Assembly (NCBI GenBank): GCA_917880885.1
Contig: OU862910.1
Coordinates: forward strand, 19,604,710-19,668,709
Source of the DNA: Limnephilus marmoratus
Lineage: Eukaryota > Arthropoda > Insecta > Trichoptera > Limnephilidae
Reading direction: 5' to 3'
Length of the DNA stretch: 64,000 nt
The translations under genes and the position numbers were made by a program. The first letter of the stretch is position 1. Every line of letters starts with the position of its first letter. A model generated the notes under the pieces. It saw nothing but the letters and a program-made list of their open reading frames with translations, was not told where the DNA came from and searched no databases. Shown piece by piece: positions 23,797 through 37,136 of this stretch.

Positions 23797-24840
23797 TCAT
23801 CATCATCATCTGTGGCTCTACAACCCAGGTCGGGTCTTGGCCTCCAGCAGAGCCTGCCTCCATGACTGTCGGTGTTGTGCTGCGTTGCGCCAGTTTCGGA
23901 TGCCGATGGTGCTTGCATCCTTCACCACTCCATCCAGCCATCGAAGCTTTGGTCTTCCAACTCTTCTCCGACCCCCAGATGCACCATCCATAATTCGCTT
24001 TGGGATATCTCCTTCGCTCATTCTCTGGATATGTCCAGCCCACCTGAGTCTTCCAGTTTTGATTTCCTTGGAGATATTAGGGTCCTCGTAAAGATCGTAT
24101 AGCTCCTGGTTGTATCTGATACGCCATTCTCCATTATCACAGACTGGGCCGTAAATCCTTCGCAGCACCTTCCTTTCAAAACTTTCTAGGGCTCCTTCAT
24201 CACCCTTACTGATTGTCCAACATTCCGAACCATACATAAGAACAGGTCGTATAAGGGTCTTGTAAAGCAGGACTTTAGTTCTTCTGGTAAGGTGGCGAGA
24301 TTTCATATGCTTCTGTAGCCCAAAGTAGTATCGATTTGCAGCTACTATTCTTCTTTTGATTTCGCTGGATACATTGTTGTCATTTGTCACCATAGTACCG
24401 AGATATACAAACTCGTTGACAGTTTCAAATGTATAATTATCTATCTGTATACTTGGTGGTTTCTGGCGTCCATGTACGGGCATATATTTTGTCTTCCCCT
24501 CGTTGATGACCAATCCCATGTTCCTTGCCGACGTAGCTAAGCTTTTAAACGCCGATTTTAGTTCATATTCTGAGCGTGCGATGATATCTATATCGTCAGC
24601 ATAAGCAAGGAGCTGAACAGACTTGTTAAAAATATGGCCTGTGGTTTGTATACCTGCATTTCGGATGGCCTTTTCCAGCGCTAAATTGAATAAAATGCAG
24701 GCAAGTGCATCTCCTTGTCTTAGTCCATTGAAGGTCTTTAGGGTGTCTGACAGATCCTGTTGTATTCTGACTCGGCACTCAACATTAGACATTGTGAGCC
24801 TTACTAAGTTTACCAGTTTTCTTGGGATATTAAAAAATCT
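23797..24840 (-). mobile_element. 5'-truncated RTE-like retrotransposon
   Basis: The minus-strand element ends in (GATGAT)n at 23797-23810, immediately after the stop codon and a GGTTGTAGAGCCACA-type end, as in RTE-clade elements that have tiny 3' UTRs and short repeat tails. The 5' end is lost within RT near 24840. No target-site duplication was found. Confidence 0.75.
23818..24840 (-). pseudogene. RTE-like reverse transcriptase, C-terminal part
   Basis: The frame is open from RFFNIPRKLVNLVRLTM to the TAG at 23818; the first Met is at 24792. Counting from it, GLRQGDALACILFN (23-36) is the pre-catalytic RT motif and YADD (64-67) the active-site box. FVYLGTMVTN, LIRPVLMYGSECW and RLRWAGHIQRM follow in the usual RTE order, ending in WRQALLEAKTRPGL. 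The endonuclease and motif A are missing, so the product would be inactive. There is no internal stop, pointing to a moderately young truncated insertion. Confidence 0.8.
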
Positions 24841-25148
24841 GCAATATGGCTTATTATTGACAGAAAGAAGCTTTTTTATCTGAATAATGCTTGTAAACGT
24901 CAGTCACGTGGAAAGATAAGTCCGAAAAGGTAGTAAAAATGGAGGCTGATAATGTCAATTGTCCACATTCCTAACCTCGCTCAGCTGATAGCTCCTCAAG
25001 TCTCGAACATACACATGTGTCATGTCCTCGTGACTATATTTTTTATCTTGATATTGAGATAACATTATTATCAATTATGTGTTTTATGATGCAAAAATAA
25101 TAAACATTTTGTTTCACACTCATCAGTTGTAGCAGCTTTTTACCGCAG

Positions 25149-25741
25149 CACCTGTTGACTTTTTTAAAAATCTTAGTGAACATTCAATTTTTATTGTAAT
25201 GTATTTTTAATATCTTTTAAAGGTTATACCCATCAATATAACATATCATTGACGAAAAAGATAATGCCAATATATGTATCTAAACCAAAATTGAAGCAGA
25301 AGAAGACACAGAAATGCTACTGTTACCATTTTAATTTTCTTGTTCCGTTTCATGTTTCATTTAGATTTATTAGTACTATCTTCTTCTTTAATCATATCTT
25401 ACTTTCTTTAAAAGTTTTTCCAATTTTTATCGGAAAATTTTTATTTAAAAGTTTTTCCAATTTTTATTGGTAAAACTTTTAAATAAAGTAAGATATGATT
25501 AAAGAAGAAGATAGTACTAATAAATCTAAACGAAACATGAAACGGAACAAGAAAATTAAAATGGTATCAGTAGCATTTCTGTGTCTTCTTCTGCTTCAAT
25601 TTTCGTTTAGATACATATATTGACATTATCTTTTTCGCCAATGATATGTTATATTGATGGGTATAACCTTTAAAAGATATTAAAAATACATTACAATAAA
25701 AATTGAATGTTCACTAAGATTTTTAAAAAAGTCAACAGGTG
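25149..25741. repeat. Long foldback 1, arms of about 270-290 bp
   Basis: The 593-bp block is an almost complete inverted repeat, starting CACCTGTTGACTTTTTTAAA and ending with its complement at 25741, with the centre near 25445. The arms differ by scattered substitutions. Near the centre AAAAGTTTTTCCAATTTTTAT is duplicated in tandem. The outer arm, with CCCATCAATATAACATATCA, matches the outer arm of the foldback at 37137-37390, so this is a family. No coding capacity and no clear TSD. Confidence 0.8.
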
Positions 25742-25897
25742 TCCCATATAAAAACGGATATGTTTTTCCGAGACACGTTACAAATAAATTCGTTAAAGAA
25801 CTTTTTCAAAAACATGACTGCCAAAAGTATGGAAAAAATTAGTTGAGGATAATATTTTTAATTCTGAATTTGAAATATGAGATCGACAAAAATTACA

Positions 25898-26255
25898 GAA
25901 ATAAACAAAAATTTTTACAAAACAAAAACGACTTCAAAAAATGCACTAAAAAGTAAAAAAATAATTTCGTATTCTTCTACAACTTTATAATCAACTTACC
26001 TTTTCTACTCATCAATATGTACGTACGATTGTTATTTTTGGAGTCGGTGTCGGCGGGAGAGGAGCTGTCAAGTGAACACGCCGGGCCGCGGGTACCTTGG
26101 TTGACACCGACTCCAAAAATAACAATCGTACCTACGTATTGATGAGTAGAAAAGGTAAGTTGATTATAAAGTTGTAGAAGAATACGAAATTATTTTTTTA
26201 CTTTTTAGTGCATTTTTTTAAGTCGTTTTTTTGTTTTGTTAAAATTTTTGTTTAT
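25898..26255. repeat. Long foldback 2 with GC-rich loop
   Basis: Left arm 25898-26051 and right arm 26103-26255 are inverted copies of about 150 bp, including CTACTCATCAATATGTACG against CGTATTGATGAGTAG and a GGAGTCGGTGTC end. The 51-nt loop (26052-26102) is strikingly GC-rich in an AT-rich region and includes GCCGGGCCGCGGG. The arms carry a few substitutions and indels. No ORF lies inside. Confidence 0.8.
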
Positions 26256-26279
26256 TTTTTGATTTTTAGTGAATTTGAA

Positions 26280-26735
26280 GTACACTAACTAATTCGATTA
26301 AGATTCGGCCGAGTATCGTAAATTTTTTCTTCAGAATTGGAGAGTTCCGTTACTTTGTCATAGATCCCATAATCAGAACCTAACCAAACTCTCATCAAAC
26401 TACCCTTGAAGTACATCCTTTCCAATAAAAAAAGAATCATCGAAATCGGTTGGCGTGATATTGAGTTATTCGTCATTTGTCGAGCACATACTTGATGCAA
26501 ATTTAAGACTTATATGATTTTCTCATGGATGCCATTGTCAGAACTGGACCAAATTAAAATGGGACCACACGGGAAGCACCAGCTTTCAAATAAAAAAGGA
26601 ATCATCAATATCGGTTCACCCAGTCGAAAGTTCTGAGGTAACAAACATAAAAAAAAAAAAAAAAAAACAGTCGAATTGAGAACCTCCTCCTTTTCGAAGT
26701 CGTTTATAAATATAGGTCTCAATAGGCGCTGTGTT
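26280..26735. repeat. Two diverged tandem units of an insect interspersed repeat
   Basis: Two units of roughly 190-200 bp share TCAGAAC..A.CCAAA, then CCAATAAAAAAAGAATCATC against CAAATAAAAAAGGAATCATC, then AATCGGTT. After an A-run, GAATTGAGAACCTCCTCC and TTTTCGAAGTCG follow. I know this ending from repeats widespread in Lepidoptera and some other arthropods. Open frames on the minus strand across it are not credible genes. Confidence 0.55.
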
Positions 26736-29700
26736 CCGGTAAGACAAGAGACCTGAACCTTGAACCAAAGATATTGAAATATTTATCTTTGGTTTGAGCC
26801 CAGTTTATATTTTTATTTTTCTGTGTCTTGTTCTGTTTCATGATGCGTTAATTTTCCACTTCGTTGCACTCAGATTTAATGATTTGTGCAAATGTGTATT
26901 ATACATATAAAAAGACGGAAAAAGGTACAAAATTTTATTAAAAAGAATTTATCACAAAACGATAATTTTTGCATATCTTTTTTACCTTTAATAAAATGAC
27001 CTAGCGCGCACGAACATACATTGTCTTATAATAATGTAAATAATACTTGCATGCACTGGCAGTACGGAATTAATTTATGGTTATCATTGGCCTTTATTCA
27101 AGGCCATCTGGCCCTCAGTTATTTAAGGGTTCTGAAATTGGCACACTTTACAATGTAATGTCCTGATTGCCTTGGACGAGAATCGGTGTAGAGACTGTAG
27201 ACTGGAGAGTTGGAGAGTGTAGGCAGTGCTTTTATCAAAAGTACTCTTGCTTTACAAATCAGAACCTTATACATGTATTAATTATCTTGCACAAATTTGA
27301 AAAGAAACCTGATTTTTTGACACTGATTTTAAGCAAATAAACTTTTGAATTTTTACTGCATCAAAACCTAGTTGCGAGTTTGACGTCTTATTACTTTTAT
27401 TCATGGTAGGTTCGTATTACATACGCTTTTTTATGTGAAAAAGTGCCAACTGTTCTCAAACAGTGGGACTATTACATCCCCGATTAAGTACGTTTTTGGA
27501 CGGAAAATAGTTCGTAAACAAATAAAAATCAAATTATTCGAGTACGCAAGAGACATTCTTGTTTGTGAGCAAGTCATCGGTTACTAAAGAATGATCGTTT
27601 TAAAGGCATGTGTCAATTTCTTTATCGCCCAAATTCCTGCTAGATTAGGTTAAATTTAATGAATTTTACGTTAACTTCGGTATTATGACAAATAAATAGA
27701 AGTCATTGCTTTATGATGAAACCGGAAGTACTATTGTGTAAATGGAAAAATAGTGATTAAGCAACTAAATAAGGATGTACTATAATATACCTATGTAAAA
27801 CCGCAATTTTTTAAAAAGCTTTTCAGTCAAATGAATCGCATTATTCATATAATTTCCAAGTTAAATAAAACTATTAAGCATTATAGAAATTTAACTACCT
27901 ACAAAATATTATGACAAAGATATGACATGTTTATCGAGTTCCTTACATAATGAAACATATTTATTACAAAAGTTGCTCCATAGTATTGTCGTTGAAGATC
28001 TCAAAAAATTAAATTGTAAATATTTACATACATTTTATTAAATTGAATCAATTTATATCAAAGGAGTTTATTGGCATGTTGGAGAAATTAATTGATTAGG
28101 CATGTAATATATTATATAATGTAATGGGATAGCACAACGACATGGTATTTTCCGTTGATCACTAATGTGAAATGACGCACCATGAGGGCAATTACCTCTC
28201 AATCAATGGTGACTGATAGTGTGTTGATAAGTATGTCAATCACGGATTGTCATTACATCATTTGGGCCAACTATTCAATGGGTCTCCGTACAATAATTCG
28301 TGAGATAGGTACGAAATTTGGCACAAGCTGATAATAGAAGTGCACTTAAAAACACGTGCCTAATAAACAGAATGGTATAGAAAATGTATTAACGCAGGAG
28401 ACCAAACGCGGAACTAAAACTTCTGTCAATTTGCGTAATGCTTTTGGCGTAACAGCTATTTCGGATTCGAAACCGTTTTCAAAACATGGCCGGGTATTTC
28501 AAATCATGTTTAATGTAATGTTACCATATTACTTGAAGCCCCGCAACCGCGCACAAAAAGAAGAAGATGGAGAGATATGTAATTACGAATGTTAGAGGAG
28601 CGCGCTAATATTTAAAGCGATGAAATCGATGCGAAAATTGACGACTCGTTTAAAATAGAGCAAAAATCTCGCGGGGGTTGTCTTAAACAGCATTTAAGGA
28701 AACACTGTGAATTATTTCGTACATATAACTTGTAAAATAACTGAAACAAACGTGTTTATAATAATTTTCTATCGAGGGAATTTTATATAATTTGCGTTTC
28801 GGCGCGACATATGTCTAGATATTATTTTAAAAAATAACACATATTTTTTTAAGAGCTTGATAACTTCAAATGTTTAAGGTAGGTTTGCAAGAAATCGGTA
28901 GAAATTCGGGTAGTACCGTCTTAGAAGGTGTTCACTTAGCGCGAAGTGTTTGAAGTAATTAAACATTTTGTGATCCCTGTACTTTTGGAAAACGGATAAA
29001 TTTAATCAACTGTTGAAAAGGTTGTGAAACACTGTCGTGAAATATCTTGGGGTTGAGTACAAAAGCGATTTAATCATGTATTTAGTAGCAATTTTGCGAG
29101 AATTTATCTGATAATGTCAACATGCAAAATTTTATCTCAATCACCTACAATAAATACTTCACAATTGAATGCCTGCCAATATTACCAAAAACACAAGCGC
29201 GTTGTCAAATCGTTCAAAGTTCACGATGACACAATAATTTTTGTTGAATTAAAATCAATTTGTCATATTTCAAAAAGGATGATCGATTATGCGAATTTAA
29301 ATCCTCAAGGTCGACATTATTTTGGAAAAATCCTTCCTGGTTCACTGTTATCGTACATTTTATATAATTGAGTCACACTCATTACTATTTCATTGAATTT
29401 GATAATTTATGATTGCATTAGATTTTCTAAAATTAAAAAGAAAAAAAATAATGCTTTAAAAATTGTTCCCTGAATCCAGGAGCCTCTAGACAGCGTTACT
29501 TATGGTCCTGCCGGTAATAGATCTATTATAACCACTCTTTCTAATACATGCTGAAAGGGAGAGATTACAATGGAGTTACAAGTGGAATGCCGATCAACTT
29601 CTTTTGTTTGCGTACCCCCTAAGAACTCCGTTTTTTTAACCGCCTCAGTTTAGGGGTAAATTTTATTAAATTTATTGACGAGTTAATACGATTTATTCAT

Positions 29701-32700
29701 AATATGGTTAACCAGGACGACGATAAGAGCCTTTTGAAATATTTTGTGTTGCTAATTATCTACACGAGGAAACAAATGAATCGGACATTTTATTATTCGT
29801 GACAAAATAGTACAATTTGATTCGCGGTAAATTTCAATTGTTCTAAAGTAACATTACTTTTGTTAATCTATCGGATAATCATGCTTGAATAACTCTGAGA
29901 TAGATTACTCACGACAACCGTTCGTGCAGGTTGCAAAGTTAAATATTGCACCAATTTAAATCATAGTTTACTTGCAAAAAATCAATAATATCAATACATT
30001 ATTAGTTTTTCAATACCTTTTACGGGCATGCGCCTAGATACGCGTACACCTACGTAATTATAATATTATCTAATCATTTTGACCAGTTTTCGTAGTGACA
30101 AATCACCTATGGTGTAGAACAATCTAGATTGGAAAAATAAACAATTTCTTATCACCTTATTAACACATTCAGTTAATTGAAAAGTAAATTCAATTTAACT
30201 GACATTCAGAAAATTTACTACAAAGTACCTATCTTACATTATGATTAGGTTATTTGAATTCGACTTATCGGTACACAAAAGTGATATAGCAAATAAGCAC
30301 ACAATAATGAAAAGTTATCCAACAGTTAGAATAACGTGTCATATGTATTATGACACGTTAATACGTAACTTAATTTACACATTATAAGAATTTTACTAAA
30401 GATATAAAAATTGTAGATGAAATTTTCGGCGCCTGACGCAAGTAGAAAAACTCCATCAAATTTTAAGGGAGGTTCTTACGTATAGAAAAGTGTTACGAAT
30501 TGACGATTACGTAAATTCCCCCAACCGAAATACTCGTCTAAATAAAATATACGATTAATATTTCAACGCTTTCATTTGGAATCCAAATTTTCCTGAATAT
30601 TTGTTTACATTATTCTCCTTTGAATGTTTCTGGCACCCATCTGAAGGCGCCTTAAGAAAACATCTTTCGCATCCGGGATGCAGCATTACATAAGAAACTA
30701 CACAAACTTCAATTGCGGGTGCAATTTGTTTAAGTAAAACGGTAAGTTAGTAAGAATATAATTTCAATAAACGAACTCTGATATAATATTGAGATCTACT
30801 TTATATTTTCCACGAATCCGCTCACAAAATGCCACGAAGCTGAATTGGATAATTATGTCTTCAAAGGGAAATAAATTGGTAAGTAACCGGGCAATCTATG
30901 CCACAAATTGTAGACACTGTGTTTCAAATTATTTGAAATGATTTTTAGATTGATCTTGTGTAAATATATCTACTTCATTGTTTATATTTTATCAAAGGAC
31001 AAACCGCAACCTAGGAACAATTATTCTTCCTGGGGCTATAAATTAAAGCAATTACAATGACACCGTCTGTTTATTGACTATGTTACAATAGTCATAAACT
31101 TTATGTTCATTAAATAGCTCTTTGTTACCTTCTCTGTCTGGCACGGCAGATATAAATCATTAATTTAGCTGGCGTAAAAAATGCAATGCGAATGCTAAAT
31201 GAGAAAGTGGGTAGGTACCGAGATAATAACAGTTTGTGCGAAAAGTTTAATTTGTAAACCGGAAGCAATGGAACTATTGGCCCAATAATATGATAATTTG
31301 GTTATTATTAGACAAAATCAAGCGCAGTATTCCGGTAATTATGGGGAAAACATAAAATAACTTTTGGTGACAATGAAAATTATTGCATTTATTAAGGAGG
31401 TCAGAAATCAGATGCCATTAAAATGAACAACAAATTTAGTTTTCAGAAGACATCACTGTAGCAAAATGTCAATGAAAGTGCCGAATGGTAAGTAGATGAG
31501 TTCGTGTTTACCTTGGCAAATATTACAGAAAACAAAGACGTGAAACAGATTAGTTTAACGTATTAAGCTCTAAGCTAAACAAATCTATTAATAAGCTATT
31601 AAATATGTTAATTTGCGAAGTAATTTTATAATATTAGATTTACTTGAAAGGTAACATCTTGATGGCTTGCATTACTGCGTCAACGCTAAAGGCAATATGG
31701 AATTTTGCAATAATACATGAATTATTTTGTAGATTAAGAAAATGACCTTTTAATGTATTTTATTGCACACACATGTGTATTTACTACAAAGCTGGCATTT
31801 CAACGCAAATTATTTAAATTAGAATAAAACGTGGTTTTCCTTATATCCGTGAGGAAATATGCAAATCAAATCAGTATCACCGTTATTTTTTACATAAGAA
31901 GAAGATTCGTGCATTTCCGTGGGATAATTATATTTTAATTAGTTAACTAATTTATCTTGTAGACTACCATATTTTAATTTGAACAGAAATTAAAGCATAC
32001 GCTTTCATAGGGTGTCAATAATGCGTTTCTAATTAATATTGATTGATTATTTTAAACAACCTTTTATGAAAGTACTAATGATCTAAAAATTACGCAACTG
32101 CGCAAATAAACTGGGCTTTCATATCTGCAGGTGGCTATATAATTAAAGTGCTAAACCGTATCGGAAATAAATAACAGATCGTGACTAAAGAATTTGCATG
32201 AAATGGTACTGGTTATTAAATAGCAATGTTCACTTCCGTAAATGCTGATAAGAGGAACCCGTATTGACGAATACAACTCGGTTGGTGTAACCAACGAATG
32301 AATCAGTTTCAGAGACAAAGCGGGCTCTATTGCGGATTATCACCAAATGACAATCTGAAAAAATAAACTCAGACACAACATACATTTGATAAAGCTGTGC
32401 ATTTTAGACAATTACGTTGATCATTGAATGTCGAACTAATCCACTAATTTTGCATGACGTCGAAAGTACCGTTTTGATGAAACAGTAGCATTTTTATTAA
32501 GAAGTCTTTGGTAATAAATCGGTAATAGAGAGAAACTTAATACTTTCTACTAATCAATTATTTGTTTCAACGTCAGATTTCAGCTAAGAAATTAGCAAGT
32601 CCAAAAGTGTTCCGAACAATTTGATGGCGCAGCCAGAGAATTTTGCAAAGATGTGGGTCGTGTTTAAATCCAAGGAGAATCCAAATAATACACATAGTGT

Positions 32701-34700
32701 TGGGATGTCCCTACTTTACCGGAACCGCGCCTGACCTTGGCCGTCTCTCGGTTGAAAACTAACGACATTTTACGGTGTAATTAGATACGCAAGAACACGT
32801 GCGATTTAATACCTGCAATCGCAATACACAATAACTATCAGCGGGAGTTTAACAAGTCTTCGAGAGATCACTGCTGCAGATGCCGTGACTCTAATGAATG
32901 CATATATCTACCTTTGCAATAGTAGTAATTAGGTGCCTACTACGTATTTGTTTCAAATTAGACGTATTATTAGAGCTTCATATATGATGTCTTGTCATTA
33001 TTGAAACGGTAATTTAAATTCAATTAGTTATACATTGAGGCGGTACCTAAGTAGGTACCTGATTTGTTCATTTGACGACATTAAAATTAATGGCTTCATG
33101 AAAGTCCCTCCACATAAACACAAAGTTAAATTTATGTCTTTGAAAACCGTCACCAAACGAAAGCCAAAATTCCGTGTGTTGATTTTTCGATGCCAATTTT
33201 TTATTTATTTTTTCATTTTTAACAAAATATGATGGAAAACTTCCCAAGATTTACGATTTACCTTCTTTCCAGAGTACGAAGATCTCCTCTGCAGGTCGAG
33301 GAAACGACCTTTAACTTCGTAATAAGTATAAGTAACAAGAGCAAACCTTGTTCCAATATCATTAAAAAACTCAAATCACTGACTTCACTGATCAGGTCTA
33401 AAACCTTGGGAATACTTATACACGGATGCATAAAATCACAAGAACTCATTGATTGGATACAAAATGATATTATACCAACTATATTTTCATTTTCACTAAC
33501 TATTACTGTGAAGCGCAAGTGAATTCTCGCAACGTTATATGTTTACATATAAATTTGTTAAAAGTTGCAAATTGTTTGCGAAGATTTTTAATAAGTTTAT
33601 AAAATAAATATAATCCCGTATCCAATCAATTTCATTGGCATTACAATGTTATCAAGGTCACAAGCCACAACGGATTTGGGAAAAAAAAGACGGAATAAAA
33701 AACTAACTACGACAAATAATTCAGTGTGATTTTGGAAAAAAAACCTTTTGAGACGTGCGTCCTCGAGCATAACGGGATGTTAGATTACGTTTATTTATTT
33801 TTATACTTGTATGTTTAAAAATTAGTTATTCCCAAAATATGTTTTTAATATAAATCTATATAAACCCGATTTTAATTCCGATACTTCTTTTCGTTACCGG
33901 TTAATTAAAATTGCTTAGTTGATCTTTTCGCTTAAATTTATGTGCTATTGTTTTCTACTCGGTCTGATCGGTTTGGATGCTGTTTTATCAATTCCATGTT
34001 TATAGTTATAAGTTTTCATGAGCAAAAAGCTGTTATTTATGAATATTTAAAAAAAAAACCTGATTTAGCATCGTGGTAATAAAATAAATTGCACCAGCAT
34101 CATTAGGTTTTATGTATTTGCAATAATTGGCATTAGATCTTCTCTCATAACGAGTTTGCATCAAATTATATTTCACATTCCTGCATAAGTGCAAAAAATA
34201 ATTGTTATGTAGATATCTTTTGAAAAATTTATTGTACTTTTTTCCCCTTAGTTCTTCTACGCCGTGTGCGGATTTCCAAGTTCACGAGTTGAGTGTAAAA
34301 AAGCGTTAAAAATAATTTTTAATTTTTTCTTAACTTAAAATTTGAGTTAGAACATAATTCAGTACGTTGATTGATGAAATATGAAGAACCTATAATGAAA
34401 AGAATTGACACAATAACTAAGAAATATGCACAAAGACTGAATGAGGAAACCAATAAACAATAATGATGTATTGATTACCTTTTTCAATTATTAGATACTA
34501 TTATTAAATAAAAATGATAGTACGTATTAAAAGAAGGGTTTTATTCTAACTATGAATTGAATTTTACAATAATATAATGCCTAATTATATTATCGCTGAT
34601 GTTGCATTACTTAGTAATGAATAACTACTATAATCTTGATTGCACGTTTGCAGTAAAGAAAACGTCAAAGATTATACTGATCTAAATCAGATTCACTAAT
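26736..34700. other. About 8 kb with almost no recognisable content
   Basis: I read both strands and found no conserved protein, tRNA or MITE with clear ends. Near 26818-26850 a TTTCTGTGTCTTGTTCTGTT stretch matches arm sequence of the 37-kb foldback. Open frames at 28356-28595, 29114-29371 and 33035-33522 lack recognisable domains. A perfect small hairpin at 30332-30360 is listed separately. The stretch is the least repeat-marked part of the window, so any regulatory elements of a host gene could be here, but nothing shows it. Confidence 0.5.
30332..30360. repeat. Perfect 12-bp hairpin
   Basis: TAACGTGTCATA and its exact complement flank a 5-nt TGTAT loop. The position is isolated in AT-rich DNA, without a U-run or other RNA-gene signal. 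Confidence 0.7.
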
Positions 34701-34780
34701 GATTTTTTTAAATTTTTTTTTTTTTTTTTTTTATTTTTATTTTTATTTTAACTTTATAAGTAAAACCTCAAATTGTAATA

Positions 34781-35051
34781 TTTAATTAAATGAAGACAAT
34801 ATAAGCGAAACTCAATCGAAAATCTGAAAACAGAAAAATCAGAAAAAGATATTGACACATCTGGGACTCGAACCCAGGACCTCTCGCTTACCGGGCGAAC
34901 GCGCTAACCGCGGTGGCGCAGTGGTTAGCGCGTTCGCCCGGTAAGCGAGAGGTCCTGGGTTCGAGTCCCAGATGTGTCAATATCTTTTTCTGATTTTTCT
35001 GTTTTCAGATTTTCGATTGAGTTTCGCTTATATTGTCTTCATTTAATTAAA
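34781..35051. repeat. Perfect 129-bp-arm palindrome carrying tRNA-like sequence
   Basis: Left arm 34781-34909 and right arm 34923-35051 are complementary along 129 nt with no mismatch that I can find. They are separated by only 13 nt. Each arm holds the 3' two-thirds of a tRNA-like sequence, so two B-boxes, GGTTCGAGTCC, point in opposite directions. The centre completes the D-arm on the plus strand only. Poly-T-rich DNA (about 34708-34740) lies just to the left. Perfect arms suggest recent formation or ongoing gene conversion. Confidence 0.88.
34912..34980 (+). pseudogene. tRNA-Thr-like sequence without acceptor pairing
   Basis: A D-arm (GCGC/GCGC around AGTGGTTA), an anticodon arm (TTCGC/GCGAG) with loop CCGGTAA, a 5-nt variable loop and a T-arm (CTGGG-TTCGAGT-CCCAG) all fold correctly. 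The A-box TGGCGCAGTGG and B-box GGTTCGAGTCC are intact. The loop would read GGU, a Thr anticodon, but position 33 is C instead of U. The 5' strand of the acceptor does not pair with ATGTGTC, and the cognate strand is inside the opposite palindrome arm. I therefore call a tRNA-derived SINE head or pseudogene, not a working tRNA. Confidence 0.65.
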
Positions 35052-37130
35052 GATTTTTTTAAAGTTTCCCAGCGGTGTTCATTCGAAAGATCGTCCCTCT
35101 AATTATTTTTTATGATAGGCAATGTGATCCTAGGAAAATAAGTATTTCATAAACACTTTCTGCTTCACAATTCCTGCAAATTATAATATCTCATGATTTT
35201 TATGACTCTAAACTATTTTGAAATAATATCCATGAACAAAAATAGTTCAAAGGGGATAATTAACAAATTTAAGATTTTTTTCAGAAATTATTCACATTGC
35301 TCGTATTTCGTATGAAATTTATGTGACGAACATATAGGCGTCCTTATTTTTGTGCCATTTTGGTAGAAGTGGAAAACAACAATAGAATTTATCAGTATTG
35401 AAAACAATGAAATACGTCATAAGGAAAACAGTACCTACAAAACGAACTTCATCAAAATTCTCCCCGTTGTGTTCAGTGGGAGGATGTAAAAGGACCTATT
35501 CAATTAGTATCCTTTTAAGGGATAATTTAATCTATAGAAGTAAACTGAATGCCCGCTACATCCTTATGCATACAATACAAAACAGATGCTATAATATTAT
35601 CGTAGCTCAGAATACTCAGTGAGTAGGTATAAACACAAAATTTATAATTTAAATTATAATTAACATTCATTGCACCAGGAGAAAAAAGTGTGGAATTTAA
35701 ATGACTAATTTTAAATTCCCAGCTTCAAATATTTATTTTTGGCATGATTCGATGTAAAATCTGTATAAGGCATTAAAATTTCATGATTATATTCACAGTT
35801 TTTGGAAAAATTAATTTTCTAAAAAAATTATTCCGTTAATTATTTTTTATTTCTTTTCCGACGTATTTCTTATGCATGAATCCTGATTTTCAGTAGATAT
35901 TATGGATTTAAGACGTTTGAAGGATGGTTCATTTTCGATGGATACATAATTTTGTAAATTTAAAAAATTATCTGAATAAATTTATTTCGTGGAGTTACCA
36001 GCTGGGAATTTATTTTTATTAATACACCTAGATTCTTACAGTAAAAGATAATAAAAGACTGTTTATTTCAGTTCATCAGTAAACATTGTAATGTAATTAA
36101 AAATATTTTATGATAACTTCTGAAAAAAAAAATTAAAATTAAATTGATGCTGTCGAAAACTGCCCTAAAGATAAAAGCAAATACAAGGCGTAAAATTATC
36201 TGTAAATAAAATAATCAAAATGATTTAGTCAGACTGTAAATCATGTTGTAGGAAATCTTTCAGTTAACTTCCGAAATAAAAATGGCCAAAATGGAGATTA
36301 ACGACTATGTATGCACGTCACATGACTCGAATCACGAGTTATATATTTACTATTAACAAGGCAATGAAACTCTTTAGGCTGTAAAACAATACATAACATA
36401 TTTATACTAAACCAATTTATCTTCCCATGTTTAACGACTGTTTACAAGTTTTAAGACACACTGTAAAAACGTCAAGCGTTTAATGACGTCAAACTTTTGC
36501 CAAACTTTTTGGAGATAATATTTTGAACAAAGTAAAATAGTACCTATGCCACGTAAAGCCCCTAATACTGTTCAAATGGAAACCCACATATTTTTTATCA
36601 GTGGAAAATATGCGTTCTTTAGTAAAATAATATAAAACTCTTAAGTCCGGTAGTAAAACCAATTTCAAGAAAATTTAACTTGAAGGTAAATATTTTTTTT
36701 AAATACGTAGGAAAATTACCTGCATTAGTTACGTTTGTTTATTTTATTACTTGGCTAGACTTGTTGGGGCTTAGATTGAAGAAAATATAATTATTACAAT
36801 TATTAATGTAGCCGAAATTTAGCTGATTTTACGAGTAAATTCTGCATTGTGATGCGTTTTTTCTCATTGTAAATATACATTTGGGGGCTGATCGTAGAAG
36901 TTCCTATGTCAAACTTGAAAATCGCTCTGAAATCAAGATTGTTTGACGATTTCTTGGCTTAAAAAACGCTGAAATAATATTTTGATTTCTAGACTATATA
37001 GGTCAAAACTTCATCAATCTGGGGCACCTGCCATTGGTATTCATAGCATTCAAATAAGGGACGTTTTAGAGTACTTTCTATTTTTTTACTTCTCTCGAAT
37101 TAAGTAAACATTGAAATATTTAATTTTTTA
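35052..37130. other. Non-coding, no clear feature
   Basis: AT-rich. The open frame at 35398-35622 has no recognised domain. Nothing else could be supported. Confidence 0.5.
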
Positions 37131-37136
37131 TAAAAA

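Noticed and set aside
28356..29371. Open frames of 79 and 85 codons
   Set aside because: No recognisable domain and composition like the surrounding non-coding DNA.
33035..33522. Adjacent open frames of 65 and 97 codons
   Set aside because: The antisense strand is similarly open, and no family is recognised.
34912..34980. Functional tRNA-Thr gene
   Set aside because: The acceptor stem does not pair and position 33 is C; the sequence lies inside a palindrome.
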